This document shows, piece after piece, positions 41,292-50,413 of a DNA stretch of 64,000 nucleotides. A program made the position numbers and the translations under genes. The stretch covers positions 1 through 64,000 of the forward strand of contig NZ_JAHEBV010000008.1 in the NCBI RefSeq assembly GCF_024642085.1, given 5' to 3'. This stretch comes from Novosphingobium sp. Lineage in GTDB: Bacteria; Pseudomonadota; Alphaproteobacteria; Sphingomonadales; Sphingomonadaceae. How positions within the stretch are numbered: the stretch's first letter is position 1; every line of letters begins with the position of its first letter. Under the pieces are notes generated by a model. That model was not told the DNA's origin. It worked only from the letters and a program-made list of their open reading frames with translations, and did not search any database.

Positions 41292-43013
41292 TCAGCGTCG
41301 CGTCGCAGCAGGACCCTGGAGCTGGTAACCGACCAGCACCGATGCATAGGGTTCAAGTATTGGATCGGCCAGATTGACAGGACCTGCCGGCGTGCTGCTC
41401 ATCAGGATCGTGCCGGATTTGGGCTGCACACTGGGCCAACCCGTGATATTCAGGTCTTGTCGTTGGGTGCTCATATTGAGCAGCACCAGCACGCCCCGTC
41501 CTGCCTTATCCTGCCTGGCATATGCGAGCACGCTTGAATTACCGGATTCGAGCGGGATGTAAGCACCATCGCGCAGGGCCGGATGGTTCTTGCGCAAGGT
41601 CAACAGGCGCAGGTACCAGTTATATACCGAATTGGGCTCAATCTGCTGCTGGGCGACATTGCGAGTGGTGGCGGTCCGCGCAACCGGTAACCATGACGTT
41701 CCGGTGCTGAAGCCTGCTCCCGCACTTCCGCTCCACTGCATAGGCGACCGAACTGGATCGCGATTGTCGCGAACCTTGCGCTTTGGGCCAAGCGGGAAAT
41801 CGGCCAGCTCAGCCGGCTTGAGATCGGACATGCCGATTTCCTCGCCATAATACATCAGGGCTGTACCGCGCAGAGTCAGGCTCATGGCCGCGGTGAGACG
41901 CGCGATTCGTTCGTCGTATATTCCGTCGCCGAACCGCGTCCATTGCCGGGTGGTGTCGTGGTTGCTGAAGTGGAAGACTGGCGGCAATCCGTCGAGCTTA
42001 AGTTCGGCTTCGTCGATCCGAGCCTTGAACTTTGCGGCGTCGAGCGGCTTCACCGCAGTGTAAAGGAAATTGATCGGCAGATTGATCTCGTCACCCTTGG
42101 CACCGTAGACCTGCCGCAGGCCATCGAATGTCGCGACCGAATTTTCGCCGAGCAACACGGGATTCCCGGGAAAGCTGTCCACGATCGCGCGCATTTCGCG
42201 CAGCGCCCCGTGATTTGAGGGCAAGTTACTGTTGTAGGGTTTCAGCCAGACTGGCTGGCCGGAGGCTACATCGGGATCCTGCGGCCAGTTCGGATCCTCG
42301 AACAAATAGGGCGTCGCGTCCAGCCGGAATCCGCTGGCACCGTGGCTCAGCCAGAAACGCATCACATCATGCATCGCCTTTCGCAGGCCGGGACTGTTCC
42401 AGTTCAGATCGGGCTGCTGCTTGTAGAAAATGTGATAGTAATACTGTCCGGTGGGCTTGTCGTATTCCCAGGTCGATCCGCCGAAGATCGATTGCCAGTT
42501 AGTCGGCGGTCCACCGCCCGGCGCGGGATCGTGCCAGACATACCAGTCGCGCTTCGGATTGGTTCGCGACGACCGCGATTCCTTGAACCACGGATGCTGG
42601 TCGGACGAATGGTTGAGGACGAAGTCCACAAGAATTCGGATGCCGCGCTTTCGCGCCTCACGCGACAACCGGTCCCAATCCGCCATGGTGCCGTACTCAG
42701 GCGAAACACTGGTGTAGTCCGAGACATCGTAACCGAAATCGACGTTCGGCGAAGGAAAAAACGGGGTGATCCAGATCGCGTCGACACCTAAGGTTTTCAG
42801 GTAGTCGAGCCGCCGCGTGATGCCGTTCAGATCGCCTATGCCATCGCCATTGGTGTCCTGAAAACTGCGTGGATAGATTTCGTAGATCACGGCACTCTTC
42901 CACCACGGCTCGGCCGCCTTGCCCGGCTTGGCGATCGCAGGCGTGGCCAGTGTCGCCAGTCCAACGGCGGCCAGCACGGCGGAAATCGATTGCATGCAGG
43001 TGCGGAAGCGCAT
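41292..43013 (-). CDS. Secreted alpha-glucosidase, GH13
   Basis: 573 residues with a Sec signal peptide (cut near TPAIA-KPG, residue 29) and a complete alpha-amylase TIM barrel. Region I ILVDFVLNHSSDQH, the nucleophile region GFRLDATP (Asp232), the acid/base Glu in LLGENS, and the stabiliser in HFSNHDTTR are all present. EWWKSAVIYEIYPRSFQDTNGDGIGDL-like opening and PMQW ending place it with oligo-1,6-glucosidases and alpha-glucosidases acting on maltose, sucrose or short glucans in the periplasm. The start at 43013 is chosen for the signal peptide. It lies 23 bp after the halogenase gene and 38 bp before the GH68 start. Confidence 0.9.
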   Translation of the reverse strand: MRFRTCMQSISAVLAAVGLATLATPAIAKPGKAAEPWWKSAVIYEIYPRSFQDTNGDGIGDLNGITRRLDYLKTLGVDAIWITPFFPSPNVDFGYDVSDYTSVSPEYGTMADWDRLSREARKRGIRILVDFVLNHSSDQHPWFKESRSSRTNPKRDWYVWHDPAPGGGPPTNWQSIFGGSTWEYDKPTGQYYYHIFYKQQPDLNWNSPGLRKAMHDVMRFWLSHGASGFRLDATPYLFEDPNWPQDPDVASGQPVWLKPYNSNLPSNHGALREMRAIVDSFPGNPVLLGENSVATFDGLRQVYGAKGDEINLPINFLYTAVKPLDAAKFKARIDEAELKLDGLPPVFHFSNHDTTRQWTRFGDGIYDERIARLTAAMSLTLRGTALMYYGEEIGMSDLKPAELADFPLGPKRKVRDNRDPVRSPMQWSGSAGAGFSTGTSWLPVARTATTRNVAQQQIEPNSVYNWYLRLLTLRKNHPALRDGAYIPLESGNSSVLAYARQDKAGRGVLVLLNMSTQRQDLNITGWPSVQPKSGTILMSSTPAGPVNLADPILEPYASVLVGYQLQGPAATRR

Positions 43014-43036
43014 CGTGAACGTCTTTCTGCGTTTGA

Positions 43037-44560
43037 TCAGGACGGAAGGGTTTCGGCGGAGCAAGTCTGGTGCCCAGCCAGCACGGAAGCCTGGCTCGGG
43101 AAGTTCAAGGCACAGCCATCAAGGAATGCTCCGATCTGGCGATCCCGGTAGAAATCGACATCGCCGCGCTGGTCGACGGCAAGACCAGGGTAGGCGCCGT
43201 AGCCCGACAGCAAACAGTGCCAGGACGCGCTGCCGAAATGGCTGAGACCCTTTTGCCGTTCGAGCAAAGTGGCGAGATCAGCGCGGCGAAACCAGGTTTC
43301 GAGTATTTCGAGAAGGTTGTCGGACAGAGCTTCGTTTTCGCGATTGGCCCGCCAGTAATCCCCATCGGCACGGGTATTAAGCTTGTAATGCGCGACCACG
43401 TAGTCGCGGACATGTTCGATCTGGTCAGAGATATCGGCGTTGAAGGCATCGCGATGTTGCGCACTAAAGCCGCCTTGTTCGAACCGTTTGATGAACTGTT
43501 CGACAGTGTTGAGCACAAGATGCAGCGCGGTTGCTTCCAGCGGTTCGATGAAGCCTTGGGCCAGGCCGATCGCGACGCAGTTGCGGTCCCAGTGCCGTTC
43601 GAGCTGGCCGACGCGGAATTTCAGATGACGTGCCGGCGTGTCGTCTTGCTTCAGGCCGAGATGGGCGCGCAGTTCCGCCTCGGCCGCGTCTGCCGAAAGG
43701 AAGTCGGAGCTGTAGACATAGCCATTGCCGACCCGGCTGGTTAGCGGGATCGACCAGGCCCACCCTGCTGATAATGCGGTTGATGTCGTTTCGACAGGGA
43801 GCACCACTTGCGCTGCGGTTGGCATCACCACCGCCGCATCGTTGAACAGGTTGGACTTGAAGCTGCGATAGGGAACGCCCAGTTCGCGCTCCATCAGCAG
43901 CCCTGCGAAGCCGCTGCAATCGATGAAGACATCGGCGGCGATGCGGTCGCCCTCGCGGGTGCACAGTGCGGCGATGTCACCGCGCTCGGTGCGTTCCACT
44001 TTTTCGACATGGCGCGACAGGTGCGTAACGCCTTGCGCGATGGCGTGATCGCGCAGGAATTGGCCAACCAGGGCGGAATCGAAATGGTAGCCGTATTCCA
44101 TCCGGAACGGGAAATTGGAAGGTGCCAGGGGTGCCTTCGCCTGGCGAGCCAACACGCCGCCCAGGAAAAAGTCGTCCGGCTGCGTCGGGACGTCGAAGCC
44201 GAGCCGGCGGTTGCCGCAGTTAAGCACAAAGGCGTCCTCGGTAAGGACATCGAGCTGCGTCAGAAACGGATGGCTGTAACTGGTGATGCCCGAACCCGGA
44301 CTCCAGCCGGCAAAGCGGATATTGACCTTGTAGGTCGCATGGCACGCCGCCATCCATTCGGTTTCGGCAATGCCGATGACTTCGAAGAAGCGTTTGAGCG
44401 ACGGGGTCGAACCTTCTCCAACCCCGATCGCGGCGATATCGGGTGTCTCGACCAGGGTGATCTTGAATCGCTGCTCATGCCAGTGCCTGGCCATCAGGTT
44501 CGCGGCCATCCAGCCCGCCGTCCCGCCGCCGACGATGGCTATCCGCAGCGGGTCGGTCAT
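43037..44560 (-). CDS. Flavin-dependent tryptophan-halogenase family protein A
   Basis: 507 residues. The FAD-binding GGGTAG lies at the N-terminus (IAIVGGGTAGWMAANLMA). Lys78 in ATYKVNIRF aligns with the catalytic Lys79 of PrnA that forms the halogenating lysine species. GWAWSIPL near 265 is the W-x-W-x-I-P mark that keeps these enzymes from acting as monooxygenases. A Glu in GFIEPLEATALHLV aligns with the second catalytic residue. It would use FADH2, oxygen and chloride or bromide; the substrate is unknown. Its ATG overlaps the stop of halogenase B (ATGA). Confidence 0.9.
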   Translation of the reverse strand: MTDPLRIAIVGGGTAGWMAANLMARHWHEQRFKITLVETPDIAAIGVGEGSTPSLKRFFEVIGIAETEWMAACHATYKVNIRFAGWSPGSGITSYSHPFLTQLDVLTEDAFVLNCGNRRLGFDVPTQPDDFFLGGVLARQAKAPLAPSNFPFRMEYGYHFDSALVGQFLRDHAIAQGVTHLSRHVEKVERTERGDIAALCTREGDRIAADVFIDCSGFAGLLMERELGVPYRSFKSNLFNDAAVVMPTAAQVVLPVETTSTALSAGWAWSIPLTSRVGNGYVYSSDFLSADAAEAELRAHLGLKQDDTPARHLKFRVGQLERHWDRNCVAIGLAQGFIEPLEATALHLVLNTVEQFIKRFEQGGFSAQHRDAFNADISDQIEHVRDYVVAHYKLNTRADGDYWRANRENEALSDNLLEILETWFRRADLATLLERQKGLSHFGSASWHCLLSGYGAYPGLAVDQRGDVDFYRDRQIGAFLDGCALNFPSQASVLAGHQTCSAETLPS

Positions 44561-46053
44561 GCCGCCCTGTGCACCTGGGTCTGAAGCCACCGGTCGTGAT
44601 CGGGCAACTGGGGCAGAGGCCGGGCCTTGACTGCCGCCAACTTCTCAAGCTGGTCCTGTAGTTCAGCGTCCGACGGACCGTCGGCCAAGGGATGGTGATC
44701 ATCTGGCAGCACATGCTGGCCCATCAGGACCTGCACCCACGACGGCTCCATGAAGATGTCGTACTGATCCTGCACCAGTGTCCCGTTGGCGCGGAACAGG
44801 GCGATCTTCTCGGCCAGCCGGGTGGGCACCTCCATTTCGCGCAAATCTTTCCAGAAGCCGTCGCTCCCGCGATTGTTGACGTGGTAATGCAGAATGATGA
44901 AATCGCGGATCTGTTCGTACTCGATCTGTGACTGCCGGTTGTACTCATCGACCAGTTCGGCGGTGACGCCATGGTGCGGGAACAGGTGGAGCAACCGCAC
45001 GATCGCCGACTGGATCAGATAGATACTGGTCGATTCCAGGGGTTCGAGGAAACCGCTTGCCAACCCGACCGCAACGACATTGTGGGACCATTGACGGCGG
45101 GCGCGACCAGTCTGGAAGCGGATGATCTTCGGATCAGCCAGTGCTGGCGTGTCAAGGTTCGCGAGCAGCACGTCGGCTGCAGCCTCGTCGCTGCAATGAC
45201 GGCTGCTGTAAACCAGACCATTGCCGTTTCGGTGCTGCAAGGGAATGCGCCATTGCCATCCGGCATCGCGGGCAATTGCGCGGGTGAAGGGCAAGGTCGT
45301 GTCGAACCGTTCGGATGGCACGGCCATGGCGCTGTCGCAGGGCAGCCAGTGCCCCCAGTCCTCATAACCCACGGCAAGCTGCTGCTGGATCAACACGCCC
45401 CTGGATCCGGAGCAATCGATAAACAGGTCCCCCGCGACCGTGCGTCCATCGCGCAGCTCCAGGCTGGTGATGTCACCGGTGTGAGAATGGCGCGTGACGC
45501 CCGCGACCATGCCTTCGGTCCGTACAACGCCCAGGCCTTCCGAATAGGAGCGCAAAAATTGGCCGTAGAGCGCGGAATCGAAATGGTAGGCGTAAGGCAT
45601 ATCCCAGATTGGATCGTTGCCTTGAGTCGGCGCGAACCGGCCAGCTTCCGCCGCGAGAAAATTGAGATCGTAGTCCCAATAGCTTCCCCCGAAACCCAAT
45701 TTGTGGGCCCGGTTCCAGAAGTGATGGAACGAAGCGAAGGCGGTGTTGCGGCCCGCGCTACCAAAGGTGTGATAATAGCAATCGCCATCCGCACCCCAGT
45801 TCTCGAACCGGATTGCAAGCTTGATTGTGGCTTTGGTTTCTCGAAGAAAGTCGCTCTCGGCAATGCCGAGCACCGCGTTGACTTGCTGGATCGGGGGAAT
45901 GGTAGCTTCACCCACCCCGACGATACCAATTTCATCGGATTCGACGAGTTCGATTTCGACCAGTGATCCAAGCACTTTGGCAGTCAGCGCCGCTGCCAAC
46001 CAGCCTGCTGTGCCGCCACCGAGGATGACGACCTTACGGATCGCTTTCGTCAT
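44557..46053 (-). CDS. Flavin-dependent tryptophan-halogenase family protein B
   Basis: 498 residues, a divergent paralogue of protein A. GGGTAG is at about 12-17, Lys78 in ATIKLAIRF matches the catalytic lysine, GWQWRIPL lies near 262, and GFLEPLESTSIYLI holds the second catalytic Glu. Both critical residues are therefore kept in both copies. The substrate loop segments differ strongly between A and B, which suggests different acceptors. It follows the TonB receptor by 74 bp and is coupled to A. Relatives next to TonB receptors (Xanthomonas, Brevundimonas) halogenate indole-type test substrates, but natural substrates are unknown. Confidence 0.9.
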   Translation of the reverse strand: MTKAIRKVVILGGGTAGWLAAALTAKVLGSLVEIELVESDEIGIVGVGEATIPPIQQVNAVLGIAESDFLRETKATIKLAIRFENWGADGDCYYHTFGSAGRNTAFASFHHFWNRAHKLGFGGSYWDYDLNFLAAEAGRFAPTQGNDPIWDMPYAYHFDSALYGQFLRSYSEGLGVVRTEGMVAGVTRHSHTGDITSLELRDGRTVAGDLFIDCSGSRGVLIQQQLAVGYEDWGHWLPCDSAMAVPSERFDTTLPFTRAIARDAGWQWRIPLQHRNGNGLVYSSRHCSDEAAADVLLANLDTPALADPKIIRFQTGRARRQWSHNVVAVGLASGFLEPLESTSIYLIQSAIVRLLHLFPHHGVTAELVDEYNRQSQIEYEQIRDFIILHYHVNNRGSDGFWKDLREMEVPTRLAEKIALFRANGTLVQDQYDIFMEPSWVQVLMGQHVLPDDHHPLADGPSDAELQDQLEKLAAVKARPLPQLPDHDRWLQTQVHRAA

Positions 46054-46086
46054 CAGCCGCCCTTCGCATGATCGAACTGTTCAAAC

Positions 46087-46113
46087 ACCCCCGGCGTGTT
46101 TTGCACCGGGGGT
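46087..46113 (-). terminator. Intercistronic hairpin, receptor to halogenase
   Basis: ACCCCCGG (46087-46094) and CCGGGGGT (46106-46113) form an 8-bp GC-rich stem with an 11-base loop in the 74-bp gap after the TonB receptor. On the minus strand it is followed by GTTTGAAC rather than a long U-run. It may attenuate readthrough or protect the receptor mRNA, giving more receptor than enzymes. Confidence 0.5.
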
Positions 46114-46127
46114 ATTCCTAGTCTGGT

Positions 46128-48974
46128 TTAGAAGAACGAGAAAGTCGCGTTGAACAGGAAGTTGCGACCGTAGGTTTCGCTGCGGCTGATGAGGCCGCTG
46201 GCGCTATCCACGTAGATGTCCTTCTGGTTCGTGAGGTTCTGGGCCTGGAGCGAGAGCCGCAGTCCGCTTAGTGCGCCAAGTCCGGAGTCCTTGAAGTCAT
46301 AGCCGATCTGCGCGTCGACCAATGTCTCACCCGCCCGGTTGACCGGCGAGATCGAGTTGGAGCCGCCGCGATCTTCCGACAGCCAGGCAGAACGCTTGTT
46401 GGCCGAAACCCGGGCAGAGAAGCCGGCTTTTTCAAAATAGACAGTGCCAGTCAGAACCGACTTTGAAAGACCCGGTATGGCCGAGCCATCGTCAAGCTTG
46501 CCATCGGTAAACGCGCCGCCGGCAATAATCCCGAAGCCGTCAAGCGCTCCAACGAACCGACCAAACGGCAGCGCTGCCTGCACTTCAAGCCCCTTCACGT
46601 CGCCCTTCAGTCCGCCGGTGTACGATGTGTTCACGCCCTTGAAAGTGGCCGGGGTGTACTTGGTCAGGCCGTCACTGCTGACTGCCTGATGGTAACCGGG
46701 GATGTAGAACGCCGTGAAGTCGCGGATCGAAGTGGCTGCCACGTTCCAGTTTACCAGCTTCTTATAGAATACCGTTGCCGAGACAAAGCCGTCACGGGCA
46801 AAATACCATTCATAAGAAAGGTCGACCTGATTGGCTTCATACGGCCGCAACGTGGCATTGCCCGAGCTTGAAACCCAAGGACCCAGCGCCGGATCCGGGT
46901 TGGTGACATTGGCAACATTGTTGCGGAAGTTGATCTTCGAGCCCGGGTTGAGGAAATCGATCCGCGGACGGCTGATAACCTTCGCTGCCGACAGCCGGAT
47001 GGTGTGCCCACCGGTCAGATCGAAGTTGATGTTCACGCTTGGCAGGATGCGGGTATAGCTGGCACCGTCGGTGATCGGGACACCCAGCGCAACCAGGTTG
47101 GACTGGATCGCCGAATTGAAGCCGGTTCCGCGCTGCTTGGTAATGACAGCCTGCACCCCGGCGTTACCGAAGATCCGGGCCCCGCCGCTCAATTCGCTTT
47201 CGAACTCTCCCTCGATAAACGGCTGCCACACCGTTTCCGAGATGGTGTAAGTGTCGGCCAGGCGGTCGGGTTCGTAGAGCCCGGCGTCCCACTTCTTGTA
47301 GTAGCCGCCATTGATCAACGACAGGGCATCATAGGCTACGACATTACCCAGCCCAACCCAGTTGAGATCGGCCAAGCCGCGCTGGGCATCGGTCGGAATT
47401 GGCCCGTCGAGCGGATAGGTCGGCGCGGTCAGGAAGAAGCCCTGGTTTATCTTCGACTTCTTGTGGTTCGAATAGCGAACTCCGGCGTTCACCGTTTTGA
47501 TGAAGCCGTTATCGAGGTTCGCCTTGACTTCAAACCGGGCAGAATCGAGCTTTTCGTCAAAAATTCCGGTGTTGACGAAGCCGTCCTGCGCCTGGGCAAA
47601 GCCGACGGGCGAGGTCGCGCTGACGTAGAGCGGAGTGCCCGGTGCGTTGCCGAGCGGGGCAAGGCCTCCGCCCCACGATTGCGGACCGGCCAGCTTGACC
47701 TTGTTGAAATCATCGAAAAGCTGCGAATTGTTGGAAAAGACCAGTCCGTTGGGCGTGTAAGTATAGGTCTGGATATTGTTGGGACCTTGGGTCGAGGTCG
47801 CTGCGCGGCCAAGGCCTGAATAGCTTTCTGCACGGGTGTCGCGCTTGCTGCTCTTGGCATGCGATACGTCAAGCAGGAACTTCACGTTGGCGCCCGCGTC
47901 ATACTCGAAGTTCCCACCAAATACCGTCAGCTTGCCGGTCTTGTCCAACGGATCGGTGCGCAGCACGGAATTGAAGCCACTGGTCCTCGCTGAAGTGATG
48001 GCGGTAGCGGTCGAAGTCAGCACCGTGCTGCCGTTAGACGGAATTCCCAGCGCCTCGATAAAGCCGCGCGAAACGCCCTTGTCGGAAAAGTTGATGTAGA
48101 GACCATCGAACCTGGCCGTGAAATTTGACGAAGGCTTGAATTCGATTACGCCTGCCAGCGTATCGCGCTTGAGCACGCGTGAACGCGACGAGATATCGAT
48201 GCCTGCCGGGGCATATTTTCCGGCATCGGGACCGGATGTGATCGCGCCCTTGTCGTAACCCCAGACGCTGAAGAAGTTGTCTTGCGTCGGTGACGATGTG
48301 GTTGCAGCGGTCAGCGCCACACCGATGGTGTCGTTGGCAAATCGGTCGCTGAACGAAAGCGCCGCACGATAGCCCTTGTCCTTGAAATCAGGGTTCTTCG
48401 ACTTCTGGCCGTTCAGTTCGAAACTGCCATTCACCACCAGCGAACGCTTGTGTTCGAGAGGATGGATCGTACGCAAATCGACGGTGCCGCCAATGCCCAC
48501 GGCACTGAGTTCGGCATTCGGTGTCTTATAAACCACCGCGCTATCGATGATTTCAGAAGGGTAGAGATCGTACTCGACGCCGCGGTTGTCGCCGATACCG
48601 ATCAGTTCGCGGCCGTTCAAGGTGGTGCCGACAAAGTCTTCGCGGAAGCCGCGTACCGAAATGCCGCTGACGCGGCCAGAGCGGCGCTCACCAGCAAGGC
48701 CGGCCAGACGGCCCAGCGAATCGGCGACGCTCGACTGCGGCAATTTGCCGATGTCTTCGGCCGAAAGCGCTTCGACCACCGAGGCACTGTCCTGCTTGAG
48801 GGTCTGTGCACGCTCAAGGCTGGCCCGCAGACCGGTGACGACGATTTCCTGACCGGACGTATCGTCCTCGGCAGCGCTCGGCGCGGTGGCAGTCTGGGCA
48901 TGCGCAAGGCTGGCGCAGGACAGCGCAAGTGCTGCGGTCGAGCACGCCAGACCCAAACGGATATTGGATTTCAT
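46128..48974 (-). CDS. TonB-dependent receptor, sugar-locus type
   Basis: 948 residues, much longer than the first receptor. A signal peptide ends at LAHAQ (about 27), the TonB-box region is GQEIVVTGLRASLERA, and the plug has LPQSSVADSLGRLAGLAGERRSGRVSGISVRGF. The barrel ends in the aromatic terminus FNATFSFF. This pattern belongs to the large TonB receptors of Xanthomonas and Caulobacter that import oligosaccharides. It is the first gene of the halogenase-GH13-GH68 operon, so a sucrose- or fructan-related ligand is likely (inference). The start at 48974 follows GGAGGGG. Confidence 0.9.
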   Translation of the reverse strand: MKSNIRLGLACSTAALALSCASLAHAQTATAPSAAEDDTSGQEIVVTGLRASLERAQTLKQDSASVVEALSAEDIGKLPQSSVADSLGRLAGLAGERRSGRVSGISVRGFREDFVGTTLNGRELIGIGDNRGVEYDLYPSEIIDSAVVYKTPNAELSAVGIGGTVDLRTIHPLEHKRSLVVNGSFELNGQKSKNPDFKDKGYRAALSFSDRFANDTIGVALTAATTSSPTQDNFFSVWGYDKGAITSGPDAGKYAPAGIDISSRSRVLKRDTLAGVIEFKPSSNFTARFDGLYINFSDKGVSRGFIEALGIPSNGSTVLTSTATAITSARTSGFNSVLRTDPLDKTGKLTVFGGNFEYDAGANVKFLLDVSHAKSSKRDTRAESYSGLGRAATSTQGPNNIQTYTYTPNGLVFSNNSQLFDDFNKVKLAGPQSWGGGLAPLGNAPGTPLYVSATSPVGFAQAQDGFVNTGIFDEKLDSARFEVKANLDNGFIKTVNAGVRYSNHKKSKINQGFFLTAPTYPLDGPIPTDAQRGLADLNWVGLGNVVAYDALSLINGGYYKKWDAGLYEPDRLADTYTISETVWQPFIEGEFESELSGGARIFGNAGVQAVITKQRGTGFNSAIQSNLVALGVPITDGASYTRILPSVNINFDLTGGHTIRLSAAKVISRPRIDFLNPGSKINFRNNVANVTNPDPALGPWVSSSGNATLRPYEANQVDLSYEWYFARDGFVSATVFYKKLVNWNVAATSIRDFTAFYIPGYHQAVSSDGLTKYTPATFKGVNTSYTGGLKGDVKGLEVQAALPFGRFVGALDGFGIIAGGAFTDGKLDDGSAIPGLSKSVLTGTVYFEKAGFSARVSANKRSAWLSEDRGGSNSISPVNRAGETLVDAQIGYDFKDSGLGALSGLRLSLQAQNLTNQKDIYVDSASGLISRSETYGRNFLFNATFSFF

Positions 48975-49044
48975 GGTTTTCCCCTCCGGAATCATTTTTT
49001 ACGACGAGTGAACCAGCGCCGCGTCCGATCGCCTTACAAAGTTT

Positions 49045-49056
49045 GCAATCGATTGC
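49045..49056. promoter_or_regulatory. Palindrome 1 in receptor/MFS promoter region
   Basis: GCAATCGATTGC, a perfect 12-bp palindrome with central CG, 71 bp upstream of the receptor start. Its centre is 29 bp from that of palindrome 2, close to three helical turns. Confidence 0.5.
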
Positions 49057-49072
49057 CATCAGACTTGGTTTA

Positions 49073-49086
49073 TTTGCACGTGCAAA
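49073..49086. promoter_or_regulatory. LacI-type operator candidate
   Basis: TTTGCACGTGCAAA, a perfect 14-bp palindrome with the central CpG usual for LacI-family operators, 59 bp before the MFS start in the divergent promoter region. The nearby LacI-family gene at 50407-51474 is the obvious candidate to bind it. Confidence 0.6.
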
Positions 49087-49144
49087 AATTCAGGGTGCTT
49101 CCGCCTGTTTCGCCATTGTGGGAATCCGTGCGAGAACGGCACCG

Positions 49145-50413
49145 ATGCCCATGGATACCTCTCCATCCGATCAATACTCCCCTGCAGGATCGAGCTGGAT
49201 CAGGCTGGATCAGACTGCAGTGCTACTGGCATTCGGAGCACTCGGCTTCTGCGGCTCTATCTCGGGTACTCTGGTACCTGCAGTCAGGCAGGCCTTCGGT
49301 CTTGGGCTTTCTGCAGCGATGTCGGTGCAGTGGATCGCGCTGATAGGCGTCGGGCTTTCGTCGCTCCCGCTGGCACGGCTGATGCAGCGGATCGGCACCG
49401 TGCGCATGGCCATCGCCGCTCTGGCGATGAGCTTCTTCGGGTGCATTGCGGTCGCCATTGTAATGACTCCCACGATTGTTGGTGCTCCCGGATACGCGCT
49501 GTTGCTCCTGTCTCTGTTGATTTTGTCGATTGGCGGGACGGCTCTGCAGGTGTCGATCAATCCTTTGGTTGCCGGGCTTGGTCCGACCAGGCTGGCTGCA
49601 TCGCGGATGACCTTGGCTCAAGGTTTCAATTCGCTCGGTACACTGGCCGCCGTCTACCTGTCTTCGGTCATGGTGCTGGCAAGGGTCGATCGGGCGACCG
49701 TTTCATCGTCGGGCCCGCTCCTGGCAGGGATCGCGCAGACGTATCTGATCTGCGCGCTGTTCACGGGAGGTGTGCTGCTGCTGGCAGTCTTTGCATTCAG
49801 GCCCGGCAATCAGGTGCTGGCGTCGCCCACCGCCAAACATTCGCATTCGATCACCCGTACGCTGCGCGACCGTTGGGCATTGGGCGGTTCGCTCGCGATC
49901 GCTGCTTATGTCGGCGCCGAAGGGGCGATCGGCGCGATGGTGACCAGCTTTCTTCATCAACCAGATGTGATGGATCTGCCGCTGCAGACTGCGGGATACT
50001 ATTTTGCCGCGATCTACCTCGGCGGGATGATCGCGGGGCGGTTCATGGGCGGTGTGCTGCTGCGCGCCCGGCAGCCCTCTCGTGTGCTTGCCAGCGCTGC
50101 AGTGGCGGCAGCGGCGGGGTGCCTGGTTGCCATCGTGGGACACGGCGAGATCACCGGGATCGCGGTGCTTTTGATCGGATCGCTCAATTCCATCATGTTC
50201 CCGGTGATCTTTTCGCTGTCGTTGGAGCGATCGGATGCTCCCGCCGCGGCAGTCTCGGGATTGCTGGTACTGGCGACGTCGGGAGGGGCGACCGTCTCGG
50301 CATTGGCGGGCGCGGTCGCCGACCACCGCGGGATCGGGCTGGCTTTTTCCATTCCGCTCTGCGCCTACCTCATTGTCGCCGGTTTTGCCGTGCGCGCCGC
50401 CCGGCGCTATTGA
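49145..50413 (+). CDS. Sugar MFS transporter
   Basis: 422 residues with twelve predicted helices, of the fucose/glucose-type MFS group that imports monosaccharides with protons or cations. The helix pair LLAFGALGFCGSISGTLVPAVRQAFGL opens the protein and the second half begins near DRWALGGSLAIAAYVGAEGAIGAMVTSFL. Given its divergence from the sugar receptor operon it probably carries the hexose released by GH13, GH68 or the GH63-like enzyme through the inner membrane. ATG 49145 and 49151 are both possible. Its end overlaps the convergent LacI gene by 7 bp. Confidence 0.88.
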   Translation: MPMDTSPSDQYSPAGSSWIRLDQTAVLLAFGALGFCGSISGTLVPAVRQAFGLGLSAAMSVQWIALIGVGLSSLPLARLMQRIGTVRMAIAALAMSFFGCIAVAIVMTPTIVGAPGYALLLLSLLILSIGGTALQVSINPLVAGLGPTRLAASRMTLAQGFNSLGTLAAVYLSSVMVLARVDRATVSSSGPLLAGIAQTYLICALFTGGVLLLAVFAFRPGNQVLASPTAKHSHSITRTLRDRWALGGSLAIAAYVGAEGAIGAMVTSFLHQPDVMDLPLQTAGYYFAAIYLGGMIAGRFMGGVLLRARQPSRVLASAAVAAAAGCLVAIVGHGEITGIAVLLIGSLNSIMFPVIFSLSLERSDAPAAAVSGLLVLATSGGATVSALAGAVADHRGIGLAFSIPLCAYLIVAGFAVRAARRY

